In this document: positions 56,251 to 64,000 of the stretch, one piece after another
Position numbering within the stretch: position 1 is the first letter of the stretch
How the letters are laid out: the number at the start of each line of letters is the position of its first letter
Source of the DNA: Nitrincola schmidtii
Lineage (GTDB): Bacteria; Pseudomonadota; Gammaproteobacteria; Pseudomonadales; Balneatricaceae
Assembly: GCF_008973715.1 (NCBI RefSeq)
Contig: NZ_WBOL01000013.1
Span: 39,085 to 103,084 of the forward strand
Direction: 5' to 3'
DNA: 64,000 nt
Notes under the pieces: model-generated
What the model was told of the DNA's origin: nothing
The model's input: only the letters and a program-made list of their open reading frames with translations
Database searches by the model: none
Position numbers and translations under genes: made by a program

Positions 56251-57194
56251 GTCCTCAGAATACACCCTCATTTCAAGCTCAACTTGCATTACTAAAAGGG
56301 CTGGATGTTGGATTAATTATTTTGGAAAGTGACTTCACTGTGACTTTCTGGAATCAGTTTATGTCCAATCATTCTGGCATTATGCCCAAACGAATTTTGG
56401 GATCTTCATTTTTTTCCCATTTTCCAGAATTAAATACACAATGGTTTCGTCGCAAACTAAACACCACTATTTCGTTACATAACCCCTCTTTTATCACTTG
56501 GGAAGAGCGTCCAAGACTCTTTCAATTTAAGAGCTACCGACCCATTACCGGCACCGCATCCATGATGTATCAAAACATTACGTTATTGCCGCTTAATGAT
56601 GAGTCTGGTGTTACCAAACAAGTTGCCATTATTGTTTACGATGTCACGGATGAAGCCGTCAGTCACCAAGCACTCACTGCTGCCAATCATGAGTTGAGTC
56701 ATCTTAGTCGTACAGACAGACTCACCAAACTTAATAATCGTGGCTATTGGGAACACTGCTTAGAGCAAGAATATGAACGTTTTGTAAGGACACAACATCC
56801 TACCAGTCTTATCATGCTAGATATTGATCATTTTAAGCAGGTAAATGATACCTATGGACACCTAGCCGGAGATGCCGTGCTCGTTCATTTAGCCAAAGTG
56901 ATTCAACAGATGATTCGTTCTACTGATATTGCTGGTCGTTTTGGCGGCGAGGAGTTTGGCATTATCCTTCCGAATACTCCGGCTGCTAATGCTGAAATTT
57001 TAGCTGAACGCCTTCGTTACAAAATTGAAACTCATCCTATTGCTTACGCCAATGAACAGCTCTTAGTGACTATCAGCCTTGGGATCGCAGCAGCAGACAG
57101 CGTTTATCTTTCCTACCAACACTGGTTAGAAAAAGCAGACCAAGCCCTGTATCAAGCGAAGCAAACAGGACGTAATCAATTCGTTACGGTTTAG
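56247..57194 (+). CDS. PAS-GGDEF diguanylate cyclase
   Basis: 315 residues, soluble. A PAS domain (about 12-140, VGLIILESDFTVTFWNQFM) precedes a GGDEF domain with GGEEF at 233-237, inhibitory-site RSTD at 224-227 and LDIDHFKQVNDTYGH. Catalysis and product inhibition are expected. Translationally coupled to the receiver-CheC gene, so the two probably form one signalling pair. Confidence 0.92.
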   Translation: MSPQNTPSFQAQLALLKGLDVGLIILESDFTVTFWNQFMSNHSGIMPKRILGSSFFSHFPELNTQWFRRKLNTTISLHNPSFITWEERPRLFQFKSYRPITGTASMMYQNITLLPLNDESGVTKQVAIIVYDVTDEAVSHQALTAANHELSHLSRTDRLTKLNNRGYWEHCLEQEYERFVRTQHPTSLIMLDIDHFKQVNDTYGHLAGDAVLVHLAKVIQQMIRSTDIAGRFGGEEFGIILPNTPAANAEILAERLRYKIETHPIAYANEQLLVTISLGIAAADSVYLSYQHWLEKADQALYQAKQTGRNQFVTV

Positions 57195-57251
57195 TCCTTT
57201 TGAAGGATACGTTAATTAACCCCTTTAAGTTATTTATTCTCCGAGCTGATC

Positions 57252-57884
57252 ATGAACGCTGAAAGACGTTATCAAATTTTTTCTCGTCTTCGAGATCAAA
57301 ATCCAGAACCTAAAACAGAATTAGAATACAACTCACCCTTTGAACTTCTGATTGCCGTGATGCTCTCGGCTCAAGCAACCGATGTCAGTGTCAATAAGGC
57401 TACTCGACAACTCTTCCCTATCGCCAACACCCCTGAGACTTTATTAGCCTTAGGCGTGGATGGTGTAAAACAACACATTCGAACCATTGGCTTATTCAAT
57501 ACCAAAGCGGAGAATGTGATCAAGACCTGTGCTTTGCTAATTGAAAAACATCAAAGTGAAGTCCCCAGAACGCGAGAAGAACTGGAAAAGCTTCCGGGTG
57601 TCGGCAGAAAGACCGCTAACGTAGTTCTTAACACTGCTTTTAGGCAGCCTGCCATGGCCGTTGACACGCATATATTCCGAGTGTCTAACCGAACCCATAT
57701 TGCCAAAGGCAAAGATGTGCTAGCAGTTGAGAAACGTTTAATGAGGCTAGTACCAAAGGAATTCTTACTCGATGCACATCATTGGTTAATTCTTCATGGA
57801 AGATATGTGTGTGTCGCCAGAAAACCGAGATGTAATGCTTGCATTATTGAAGACTTGTGTGAATTTAAACAGAAAACTGAATAG
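57252..57884 (+). CDS. nth: Endonuclease III
   Basis: 210 residues. Helix-hairpin-helix LPGVGRKTANVV with the catalytic Lys (GRKTA), catalytic Asp in MAVDTHIFRVSNR, and a C-terminal [4Fe-4S] loop C-x6-C-x2-C-x5-C (CVARKPRCNACIIEDLC). Removes oxidised pyrimidines in base-excision repair. Commonly next to rsx genes in gammaproteobacteria. Confidence 0.97.
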   Translation: MNAERRYQIFSRLRDQNPEPKTELEYNSPFELLIAVMLSAQATDVSVNKATRQLFPIANTPETLLALGVDGVKQHIRTIGLFNTKAENVIKTCALLIEKHQSEVPRTREELEKLPGVGRKTANVVLNTAFRQPAMAVDTHIFRVSNRTHIAKGKDVLAVEKRLMRLVPKEFLLDAHHWLILHGRYVCVARKPRCNACIIEDLCEFKQKTE

Positions 57885-57923
57885 TTATACACAAGACACC
57901 TTACCCACAAGATCTGTGGATAA
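57885..57923. promoter_or_regulatory. Cluster of three DnaA-box-like sites
   Basis: TTATACACA (57885-57893) and TGTGGATAA (57915-57923, inverted) fit TTATNCACA exactly; TTACCCACA (57901-57909) differs at one base. The cluster lies immediately after the nth stop in a convergent gap. Confidence 0.6.
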
Positions 57924-58065
57924 AACTGTGATTAGTTTTTGGATCAATGGCGGCACTCAGCGTAGTACGTGGCCTCCAGCAAATTGAATCAAAAACAACC
58001 AAATCAAATAATATCTTTATATTCAATGACTTATTTAAGTCAATACTGTGACATCACTATTTGCA

Positions 58066-58079
58066 TTGATCTGAATCAA
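58066..58079. promoter_or_regulatory. FNR/Anr-type box in a convergent gap
   Basis: TTGATCTGAATCAA matches TTGAT-N4-ATCAA exactly. Both flanking genes point towards it, so it cannot serve their promoters. The 329-base gap has no clear open frame; an unannotated small RNA is possible. Confidence 0.5.
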
Positions 58080-58199
58080 AGAAATGATGTCAAGCACTTT
58101 AGTTGTGCAAAAGTTTAAAAAAGAGGGTTGATTTTTGCCCTAAATCGGGGCAGACAAGCGCTTAACGAGAAGAGAGAGAGATAGGTAAGTGAGAAGAAT

Positions 58200-58220
58200 G
58201 GACTGAGACTGACTCAGTCC
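58200..58220 (-). terminator. Hairpin at the end of the nrd-ferredoxin unit
   Basis: GGACTGAG and CTCAGTCC with a 5-base loop overlap the ferredoxin stop codon. There is no strong T-run (ATTCTTCT follows on the minus strand), so termination is uncertain. Confidence 0.5.
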
Positions 58221-58477
58221 GGTAATTCAATTTCAATATGTGATGCTGGTCGACAGCAGCATGTGAGAATCTCATCCTCTTTTAAGTCAACCAAAGCGTC
58301 TTGCACCTGCTCAACGCTTCCATCCAACAGACGTACCTTACAGGTGCCGCAGTATCCTCCGCGGCAATTATAAGGTGCGGGTATGGATTGAGCTTCAAGT
58401 GAATCCAACAACGAAAACTCATACTGATAATAAAAGGTATGGAAATTGTTTACCTTTATTCTAGGTATGCCCGACAT
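58214..58477 (-). CDS. [2Fe-2S] ferredoxin, YfaE-like
   Basis: 87 residues, plant-type fold. Cluster ligands are in CRGGYCGTC plus one of the later CCC (LTCCCRPASH). It starts eight bases after nrdB, as yfaE does in E. coli, where it supports assembly and repair of the NrdB diferric-tyrosyl cofactor. Same role inferred here. Confidence 0.92.
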   Translation of the reverse strand: MSGIPRIKVNNFHTFYYQYEFSLLDSLEAQSIPAPYNCRGGYCGTCKVRLLDGSVEQVQDALVDLKEDEILTCCCRPASHIEIELPD

Positions 58478-58485
58478 GCTAATCC

Positions 58486-59616
58486 TTACAGATCGAAACC
58501 ATCAAAGTCTTCAGTTTCAACGTCATTATCAATCTGACCCACTAAGTAAGAACTGATTTCTGACTCTTGCGGAGCAACTTGAACGTTGTCACTGATTAAC
58601 CAAGCATTCATCCACGGTAGTGGGTTCTGTCTAGTTGGAAAAAGATCCTCAAGACCCAGTGCCTTCATTCTGACATTAGTGATGTATTCGACATAGTCAC
58701 CCAGAATGCGCGCGTTTAAGCCGATCATCGATCCTTGGCTGAATAGATAAACCGCCCAATCCTTTTCCTGCTGTGCCGCTTCGCGGAAGATTTCGATCAC
58801 GTCTTGACGACACTCAACAGCGATCTTTTTAAAGTCAGGATCATCTTTACCTGATGCTAAAATATTAATCATCTGCTGTGTGCCTGTTAAATGAAGTGCC
58901 TCATCACGCGCAATTAAACGGATGATTTTTGCATTACCTTCCATAATTGCACGTTCGGCAAAAGCAAACGAACAAGCAAAACTGACATAGAAACGAATCG
59001 CTTCAAGGACATTGACGGAAACCAACGTCAGATAAAGCTTTTTCTTGAGGTTATAGAGAGTCGCATCCAGCGTGCGACCCTCTACCACCCGTTCTCCCGG
59101 TCCATAAAGCGAATAAACGGTGACTAATTCAATAAACTCATCGTAGAGACGAGTCACTGTTTCAGCGCGACGAACAATTTCAGGATTCGTCACGATTTCA
59201 TCAAAAACCTTTGACGGCTCTGTGATGATATTACGAATAATGTGTGTATAAGAACGACTATGAATCGTCTCACTAAATGCCCAAGTTTCAAACCACGTTT
59301 CTAGTTCAGGCAATGAAACCACCGGTAAGAAGGCAATGTTCGGTGATCGACCTTGAACAGAATCCAGCAATGTTTGGTACTTTAGGTTACTTAAAAAGAT
59401 ATGCTTTTCATGTTCTGGCATATCCGCAAAGTCTTTACGGTCTTTAGTTAAGTCTACCTCTTCAGGGCGCCAAAAAAAAGACAGTTGCTTCTCAATTAGC
59501 TTCTCAAAAATAGGATATTTCTGACGATCATAACGCGCCACATTGACACTACGGCCAAAGAACATCGGTTCAAGTGTTGCATCATGATCACTGGTAGTGA
59601 ACGTTGAGTAGGACAT
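58486..59616 (-). CDS. nrdB: Ribonucleotide reductase class Ia small subunit
   Basis: 376 residues. Ferritin-like helical bundle with iron ligands in [11 protein letters not shown] and the first-ligand region [21 protein letters not shown] includes the radical-tyrosine region. Pairs with NrdA to reduce ribonucleoside diphosphates. The C-terminal acidic tail ([13 protein letters not shown]) is the NrdA-docking peptide. Confidence 0.96.
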   Translation of the reverse strand: MSYSTFTTSDHDATLEPMFFGRSVNVARYDRQKYPIFEKLIEKQLSFFWRPEEVDLTKDRKDFADMPEHEKHIFLSNLKYQTLLDSVQGRSPNIAFLPVVSLPELETWFETWAFSETIHSRSYTHIIRNIITEPSKVFDEIVTNPEIVRRAETVTRLYDEFIELVTVYSLYGPGERVVEGRTLDATLYNLKKKLYLTLVSVNVLEAIRFYVSFACSFAFAERAIMEGNAKIIRLIARDEALHLTGTQQMINILASGKDDPDFKKIAVECRQDVIEIFREAAQQEKDWAVYLFSQGSMIGLNARILGDYVEYITNVRMKALGLEDLFPTRQNPLPWMNAWLISDNVQVAPQESEISSYLVGQIDNDVETEDFDGFDL

Positions 59617-59651
59617 ACGTTTTACTCTATTTCCTGATTATCCCAAATATC

Positions 59652-61916
59652 TTAAAGCTTACAGGCTCCGCCTTCACAACCAGCATCATCCTGCTGATCT
59701 GAAGCACCATCACGGGTGTTGTGATAGTAAAGGGTTTTCAGGCCATACTTATAGGCTGTAAGCAAATCTTTAAGCAACTGTTTCATAGGTACTTTATCAC
59801 CTGGGAAACGAGTTGGGTCGTAATTTGTGTTGGCCGAAATCGCTTGATCCACAAACTTTTGCATGATGCCCACTAACTGTAAGTAACCTTCATTACTGGG
59901 TATATCCCATAGCAACTCGTACTGATTACGCAATTCAAGATACTCTGGTACCACTTGCTTCATTACACCGTCTTTACTCGACTTAACAGAAACATACCCT
60001 CTTGGTGGTTCAATACCATTGGTAGAGTTAGTGATTTGTGACGAGGTTTCGCAAGGCATCAGTGCCGTTAATGTTGAGTTGCGTAAACCAAATTCACGAA
60101 TATCTTCTCGGAGTGTTTCCCAGAAGTAGTGCAACGGCTCTTCACAGTAGTTATCAACATCACGCTTGTAGGTATCGATGGGTAAAATACCCTTTGCATA
60201 GGTCGTTTCGTTAAACTTAGGACAGGCACCCATCTCTTTAGCTAACTGATTTGATGCCTTAAGTAAGAAATACTGAATGGCCTCAAAGGTACGATGTACT
60301 AACCCATTCGCTGAACCATCAGAGTAACGAACACCATTTTTAGCTAAGTAGTAAGCTAAGTTAGTTACCCCTACCCCTAAGGTACGACGATTGACCGTTG
60401 CTAGTTTAGCGGCAAGTATTGGATAGTCCTGATAATCCAACAAACTATCCAATGCACGCACGATTAGCTCGGCTAATTCTTCAAGTTCATCGAGTGACTG
60501 CAATGCACCTAGGTTAAAGGCAGAGAGCGTACACAGTGCAATCTCACCTTCGGGGTCATTGATATCATTCAGTGGTTTAGTAGGCAGCGCAATCTCTAGA
60601 CACAGATTAGATTGACGAACCGGGGCAACCGCTGGGTCAAAGGGACTGTGTGTATTACAGTGATCAACGTTTTGGATATAGATACGGCCTGTTGACGCAC
60701 GTTCAGCAGCCAAAATACCAAAGAGTTCAACCGCCTTAATAGACTGTTTACGAATCCCATCTTGCTTTTCATATTGAAGGTATAGTCGTTCAAACTCATC
60801 CTGATCAGCAAAGAACGCATCGTACAAGCCTGGTACTTCATGCGGGCTAAACAGGGTAATGTTTTCACCTTTGATCAGACGTTGATACATCAATTTATTG
60901 ATCTGAACACCATAATCGATATGACGAACACGGTTTTCTTCAACGCCACGGTTGTTTTTCAATACCAGCAGTGATTCAACTTCTAAGTGCCAGATCGGAT
61001 AAAACAAGGTAGCGGCACCACCACGAACGCCGCCCTGAGAGCAGGATTTAACTGCCGTTTGGAAATGCTTGTAAAAAGGTATGCAACCGGTGTGGAAAGC
61101 TTCGCCATTGCGAATTGGGCTACCTAATGCACGAATACGTCCGGCGTTGATACCGATACCCGCACGCTGAGAAACATACTTAACAATCGCAGCTGCTGTA
61201 GCATTGATTGAATCAAGGCTATCGTCCGATTCAATCAGTACACAAGAACTAAATTGACGCGTTGGCGTCCGCACACCTGCCATGATTGGCGTTGGCAAAG
61301 ATAACTTAAATAATGAAGTAGCATCATAAAAGCGCTTAACAAAATCTAAGCGCGTATCTCTTGGATAACTGGCAAATAAGCAAGCAGAGACCAACATGTA
61401 AAGGATCTGAGGGGATTCATATACCTGACCGGTCACACGATTTTGAACTAAGTATTTACCTTCTAGTTGCTTTACCGCGGCATAACTGAAGTTCATATCA
61501 CGATTGTGATCAATATGAGCATTAAGCTCATCGAACTCTTCTTTGCTATAATCTTCAACAAGGTGCTTATCATAGCGGCTGTCAGCAACCATTCGCGTCA
61601 CATGCTCAAAGAGATCTGGCGCTTCAAATTTGCCAAATGCACGTTTACGCAGATGAAAGATTGCAAGACGGGCAGCAAGGTACTGATAGTCTGGAGCTTC
61701 TTCTGATATTAAATCAGCAGCAGACTTAATCAAAGTTTCATGAATGTCGGAAGTTTTGATCCCTTCGTAAAACTGTATATGAGCGCTGAGTTCAACCTGG
61801 GATACGGACACGTTCTGTAACCCTTCGGCAGCCCAGATAATAACTCGGTGAATTTTTTCCAGATCTATGGGCTCTTGGCGTCCGTTTCGTTTGGTTACCA
61901 TCAGATTTTTCTGCAT
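59652..61916 (-). CDS. nrdA: Ribonucleotide reductase class Ia large subunit
   Basis: 754 residues. An N-terminal ATP-cone (MVTKRNGRQEPIDLEKIHRV) for allosteric control, the ten-stranded barrel with the active-site NLCLEIALPT and PCETSSQITNSTNGIEP, and the C-terminal redox pair CEGGACKL. First gene of nrdA-nrdB-ferredoxin on the minus strand. Paired NrdR boxes lie 75-121 bases upstream. Confidence 0.97.
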   Translation of the reverse strand: MQKNLMVTKRNGRQEPIDLEKIHRVIIWAAEGLQNVSVSQVELSAHIQFYEGIKTSDIHETLIKSAADLISEEAPDYQYLAARLAIFHLRKRAFGKFEAPDLFEHVTRMVADSRYDKHLVEDYSKEEFDELNAHIDHNRDMNFSYAAVKQLEGKYLVQNRVTGQVYESPQILYMLVSACLFASYPRDTRLDFVKRFYDATSLFKLSLPTPIMAGVRTPTRQFSSCVLIESDDSLDSINATAAAIVKYVSQRAGIGINAGRIRALGSPIRNGEAFHTGCIPFYKHFQTAVKSCSQGGVRGGAATLFYPIWHLEVESLLVLKNNRGVEENRVRHIDYGVQINKLMYQRLIKGENITLFSPHEVPGLYDAFFADQDEFERLYLQYEKQDGIRKQSIKAVELFGILAAERASTGRIYIQNVDHCNTHSPFDPAVAPVRQSNLCLEIALPTKPLNDINDPEGEIALCTLSAFNLGALQSLDELEELAELIVRALDSLLDYQDYPILAAKLATVNRRTLGVGVTNLAYYLAKNGVRYSDGSANGLVHRTFEAIQYFLLKASNQLAKEMGACPKFNETTYAKGILPIDTYKRDVDNYCEEPLHYFWETLREDIREFGLRNSTLTALMPCETSSQITNSTNGIEPPRGYVSVKSSKDGVMKQVVPEYLELRNQYELLWDIPSNEGYLQLVGIMQKFVDQAISANTNYDPTRFPGDKVPMKQLLKDLLTAYKYGLKTLYYHNTRDGASDQQDDAGCEGGACKL

Positions 61917-61990
61917 AACACCGCTCTTCCGTATATCAAATATTTGTAGGATTAACAGACTAAAACAGCTGGTTAGATTTTAGCCTGAAA

Positions 61991-62037
61991 ACACAATATG
62001 TAGTGTGTGCACTTCAATATGACACCAAATATAGTTA
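61991..62037. promoter_or_regulatory. Pair of NrdR boxes upstream of nrdA
   Basis: ACACAATATGTAGTGT (61991-62006) closely matches the NrdR consensus. A weaker ACACCAAATATAGTTA (62022-62037) starts 31 bases away, the usual three-turn spacing. Repression of nrdAB by dATP-loaded NrdR is expected. Confidence 0.8.
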
Positions 62038-62495
62038 TTTTAAAAACAATTTCAACTCTTGATTTTGTTTTCCATGAGGTGTAGAGCGACTGCTTAGTAG
62101 GGCTGAAACAAGCACTCCACGCGGATTCGTTGGTTAAATTTTTCTATTTACTGAGTGAAAAAATCTACGTGATATTTATTCATTCTAAATGAACAGGGAT
62201 TGCATCAACTTTGATCTTTAACAAGGCGAGGTAATTTAACTGTACTTAAATCGTTACATTTACCTCAGGGATCCATCATTGTGCGCCGCATGCACCAAGA
62301 TAAATCAAAAAACCGATTCTATACAAAAGTCTAATACACAGTAAAAACAATATATTTCATATAGTTATGTTATACATGCAAAAATAATCCGTTATTTCAA
62401 ATTGTCAACAACAACAAATTCTCCCAAGTTTGGTGCGTAAACAGTAAGATATGTCACATTTTTGTGCCTTTAGGTCTATTTTGAAGGAAAATATC
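62038..62495. other. Divergent upstream region of gdhA
   Basis: 458 AT-rich bases with no open frame I trust. GTGCGCCGCATGCAC (about 62281-62295) is an imperfect palindrome of unknown role. The gdhA promoter must lie here, but I cannot place it with confidence. Confidence 0.4.
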
Positions 62496-63848
62496 ATGCC
62501 ATACGTACATGACACCTTGGTTCGACTGCAAAAAAGCAGTCCTGCTCAAACAGAGTTTTATCAGGCGGCTGAAGAAGTCCTTGATTCAATCCGCCCGTTA
62601 CTCGACAAGGACAAACATTACCGAGAGCAAGGAATTGTTGAGCGCTTAGTTGAACCAGAACGTCAGATCTTCTTCCGAGTTGTTTGGCATGATGACGAAG
62701 GAAAGGTTCAAGTTAACAAAGGCTATCGTGTTCAGTTCAACTCAGCGCTTGGACCTTACAAGGGTGGTTTGCGTTTTCATCACAGTGTTAATGCGGGCAT
62801 CATCAAATTCCTGGGCTTCGAACAGATCTTTAAGAACGCTCTGACAGGCCTTCCTATCGGGGGTGGCAAAGGCGGTTCTGATTTTAACCCTAAGGGTCGT
62901 TCAGATATGGAGGTGATGCGTTTTTGCCAAGCCTATATGACTGAACTGCATCGTCATATCGGTGACACTATCGACGTGCCTGCAGGTGATATCGGTGTAG
63001 GTGCGCGTGAAATTGGCTATATGTTTGGTCAATACAAACGCCTGACAAAAAGTTATGAAGGCGTTTTAACGGGTAAAGGACTGAATTGGGGTGGTTCATT
63101 AGCCCGTAAAGAAGCAACCGGCTATGGTGCAGTCTACTTTGCTGAAAACATGTTGCAAGATCGTGGCGACTCATTAAAGAACAAGGTCTGTTTAGTTTCA
63201 GGTGCAGGCAATGTCGCCATTTATACCATCGAAAAACTCTATGAACTTGGCGCACTACCCGTAACCTGTTCGGACTCTCAAGGCACACTTTATCATGAGC
63301 AAGGTATTGATCTTGCGCTTCTCAAAGAGATCAAAGAAGTTAGACGCGGCTCTTTGAAAGAGTACTTAGATAGTCATCCGACTGCACGTTATATTGCTAC
63401 CGAAGAATACCCTGCAGATGGTCATGCTGTTTGGCGTTTCCCTGCGCAAGCAGCCTTCCCGAGTGCAACGCAAAATGAATTAACCGAAGCCGATGCGCGC
63501 ACTCTTCTTGAGCATGGCGTTAACTGCATCAGTGAAGGGGCAAACATGCCTTCAACGGCTGCTGCTGTTGATCTCTTCTTAGAAGCAGGGATTTGCTATG
63601 GACCGGGTAAAGCAGCCAACGCCGGTGGCGTTGCTACCAGCCAATTAGAAATGGCACAAAATGCTAGTATGACTCAGTGGACATTTGAAGAAGTAGACCA
63701 CCGCTTGAAAGACATCATGTTGGGTATCTACACCCGTAGCAGTAATACAGCGAAAGAGTTTAACCAACCAAGCAACTTAGTCTTGGGTGCAAATATCGCT
63801 GGTTTCCGCAAAGTAGCGGATGCCATGATTGATCAAGGACTGGTCTAA
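62496..63848 (+). CDS. gdhA: NADP-type glutamate dehydrogenase
   Basis: 450 residues from the ATG at 62496, nine bases after GAAGGA; a 15-codon upstream extension is unlikely. Hexameric GDH signatures: RVVWHDDEGKVQVNKGYRVQ, GPYKGGLRFH, LPIGGGKGGSDFNPKGRS with catalytic Lys, PAGDIGVGAREIGYMFGQY, and the Rossmann segment CLVSGAGNVAIYTIEKL. Assimilates ammonium into glutamate, the step after NirBD-produced ammonium. Confidence 0.96.
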   Translation: MPYVHDTLVRLQKSSPAQTEFYQAAEEVLDSIRPLLDKDKHYREQGIVERLVEPERQIFFRVVWHDDEGKVQVNKGYRVQFNSALGPYKGGLRFHHSVNAGIIKFLGFEQIFKNALTGLPIGGGKGGSDFNPKGRSDMEVMRFCQAYMTELHRHIGDTIDVPAGDIGVGAREIGYMFGQYKRLTKSYEGVLTGKGLNWGGSLARKEATGYGAVYFAENMLQDRGDSLKNKVCLVSGAGNVAIYTIEKLYELGALPVTCSDSQGTLYHEQGIDLALLKEIKEVRRGSLKEYLDSHPTARYIATEEYPADGHAVWRFPAQAAFPSATQNELTEADARTLLEHGVNCISEGANMPSTAAAVDLFLEAGICYGPGKAANAGGVATSQLEMAQNASMTQWTFEEVDHRLKDIMLGIYTRSSNTAKEFNQPSNLVLGANIAGFRKVADAMIDQGLV

Positions 63849-63880
63849 TCCTGTTAGACTCAGCTTCCACTGAAAATCGA

Positions 63881-64000
63881 GTAGGGTGAGGAGTTACCTC
63901 CTCATCCCTCTCACAGAACCGTGCGTACGGGCCTCGTACACGGCTCATGCTACCCACTATCCCAATTCAGGGACTAAGATACCCGTCCTTACCTTCGATA
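63881..64000 (-). mobile_element. 3' end of a group II intron (partial, enters from the right edge)
   Basis: On the minus strand a domain-V-like hairpin occupies 63946-63916: GAGCCGTG, TACG stem, short loop, CGTA, two-base CG bulge, CACGGTTC, with the catalytic AGC. Domain VI follows (TGAGGAG-GTAA-CTCCTC with an unpaired A before CCCTAC), placing the intron end near 63881. The intron lies about 30 bases after the gdhA stop, next to the small hairpin GTCTAA-TCCTG-TTAGAC. The reverse transcriptase gene, if present, lies outside the window. Confidence 0.75.

Noticed and set aside
57885..57923. Replication origin
   Set aside because: DnaA boxes are clustered, but there is no dnaA, dnaN, gyrB, gidA or parAB nearby and no typical AT-rich 13-mers. 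Kept only as a DnaA-site finding.
63760..63957. 65-codon minus-strand frame over the gdhA end and the intron
   Set aside because: It crosses the intron domain V/VI structures and the gdhA coding end and has no recognisable product.

Overview
The window looks like chromosome of a free-living, probably marine gammaproteobacterium. The basis is the gene set (rsx/rnf complex followed by nth, a dusA-tal pair, class Ia nrdAB with a YfaE-like ferredoxin, an ANTAR-type NasR, a NirBD/CysI superlocus) and a moderate base composition. An Oceanospirillales-like lineage is plausible, but no species can be named. There is no rRNA, tRNA, CRISPR array or recognisable integrase.

Layout. (1) 1-3291: two minus-strand sensory genes, an Aer-like PAS chemoreceptor and a diguanylate cyclase (cut by the left edge) with a cytoplasmic amide/amino-acid-binding-like domain and a PAS domain. 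(2) 3064-23724: a ~20 kb block bounded by two diverged direct repeats of about 619 bp. Each repeat carries the start of the chemoreceptor gene, the intergenic region and the first codons of dusA. The left copy has the intact chemoreceptor and a dusA stub; the right copy has a chemoreceptor stub and intact dusA. Between them lie a giant two-partner-secretion adhesin (tpsA), its transporter (tpsB), an OmpR-type regulator, a 7TM histidine kinase, a GGDEF-EAL protein with a periplasmic c-heme motif, and a globin-coupled diguanylate cyclase. This resembles an integrated biofilm/c-di-GMP island and is the most unusual part of the window. (3) 23676-28456: dusA-tal, a STAS protein plus a receiver-PP2C phosphatase, mlaA, and a GIY-YIG protein.

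(4) 28523-47241: a nitrogen and sulfur assimilation superlocus. On the minus strand it runs nasR, nrtABD, nirBD, cysI, a DUF934 gene, cysH (APS-reductase type) and cysG. On the plus strand it runs nasA, cobA, cysD and cysN. Both siroheme enzymes (NirB and CysI) and both siroheme-pathway methyltransferases (CysG and CobA) are present. NtrC-like sites, sigma-54 promoters and terminator-type leaders precede nrtA and nasA, with nasR between them. CysN carries a shrunken APS-kinase-like tail with a broken P-loop, which fits direct use of APS by CysH.

(5) 47462-57884: rsxABCDGE, a large MscS-family channel, an overlapping pair encoding a receiver-CheC protein and a PAS-GGDEF protein, then nth. (6) 57885-62495: three DnaA-box-like sites and a perfect FNR-type box in a convergent gap, then nrdAB with a ferredoxin gene behind a pair of NrdR boxes. 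(7) 62496-64000: gdhA, then the 3' end of a group II intron entering from the right edge on the minus strand.

Theme: four GGDEF proteins, one EAL domain, an adhesin system and redox/oxygen-type sensors suggest that attachment is tied to respiratory state. Positions and motifs were read directly. Functions come from family knowledge. Regulatory sites are consensus matches by eye and are untested.
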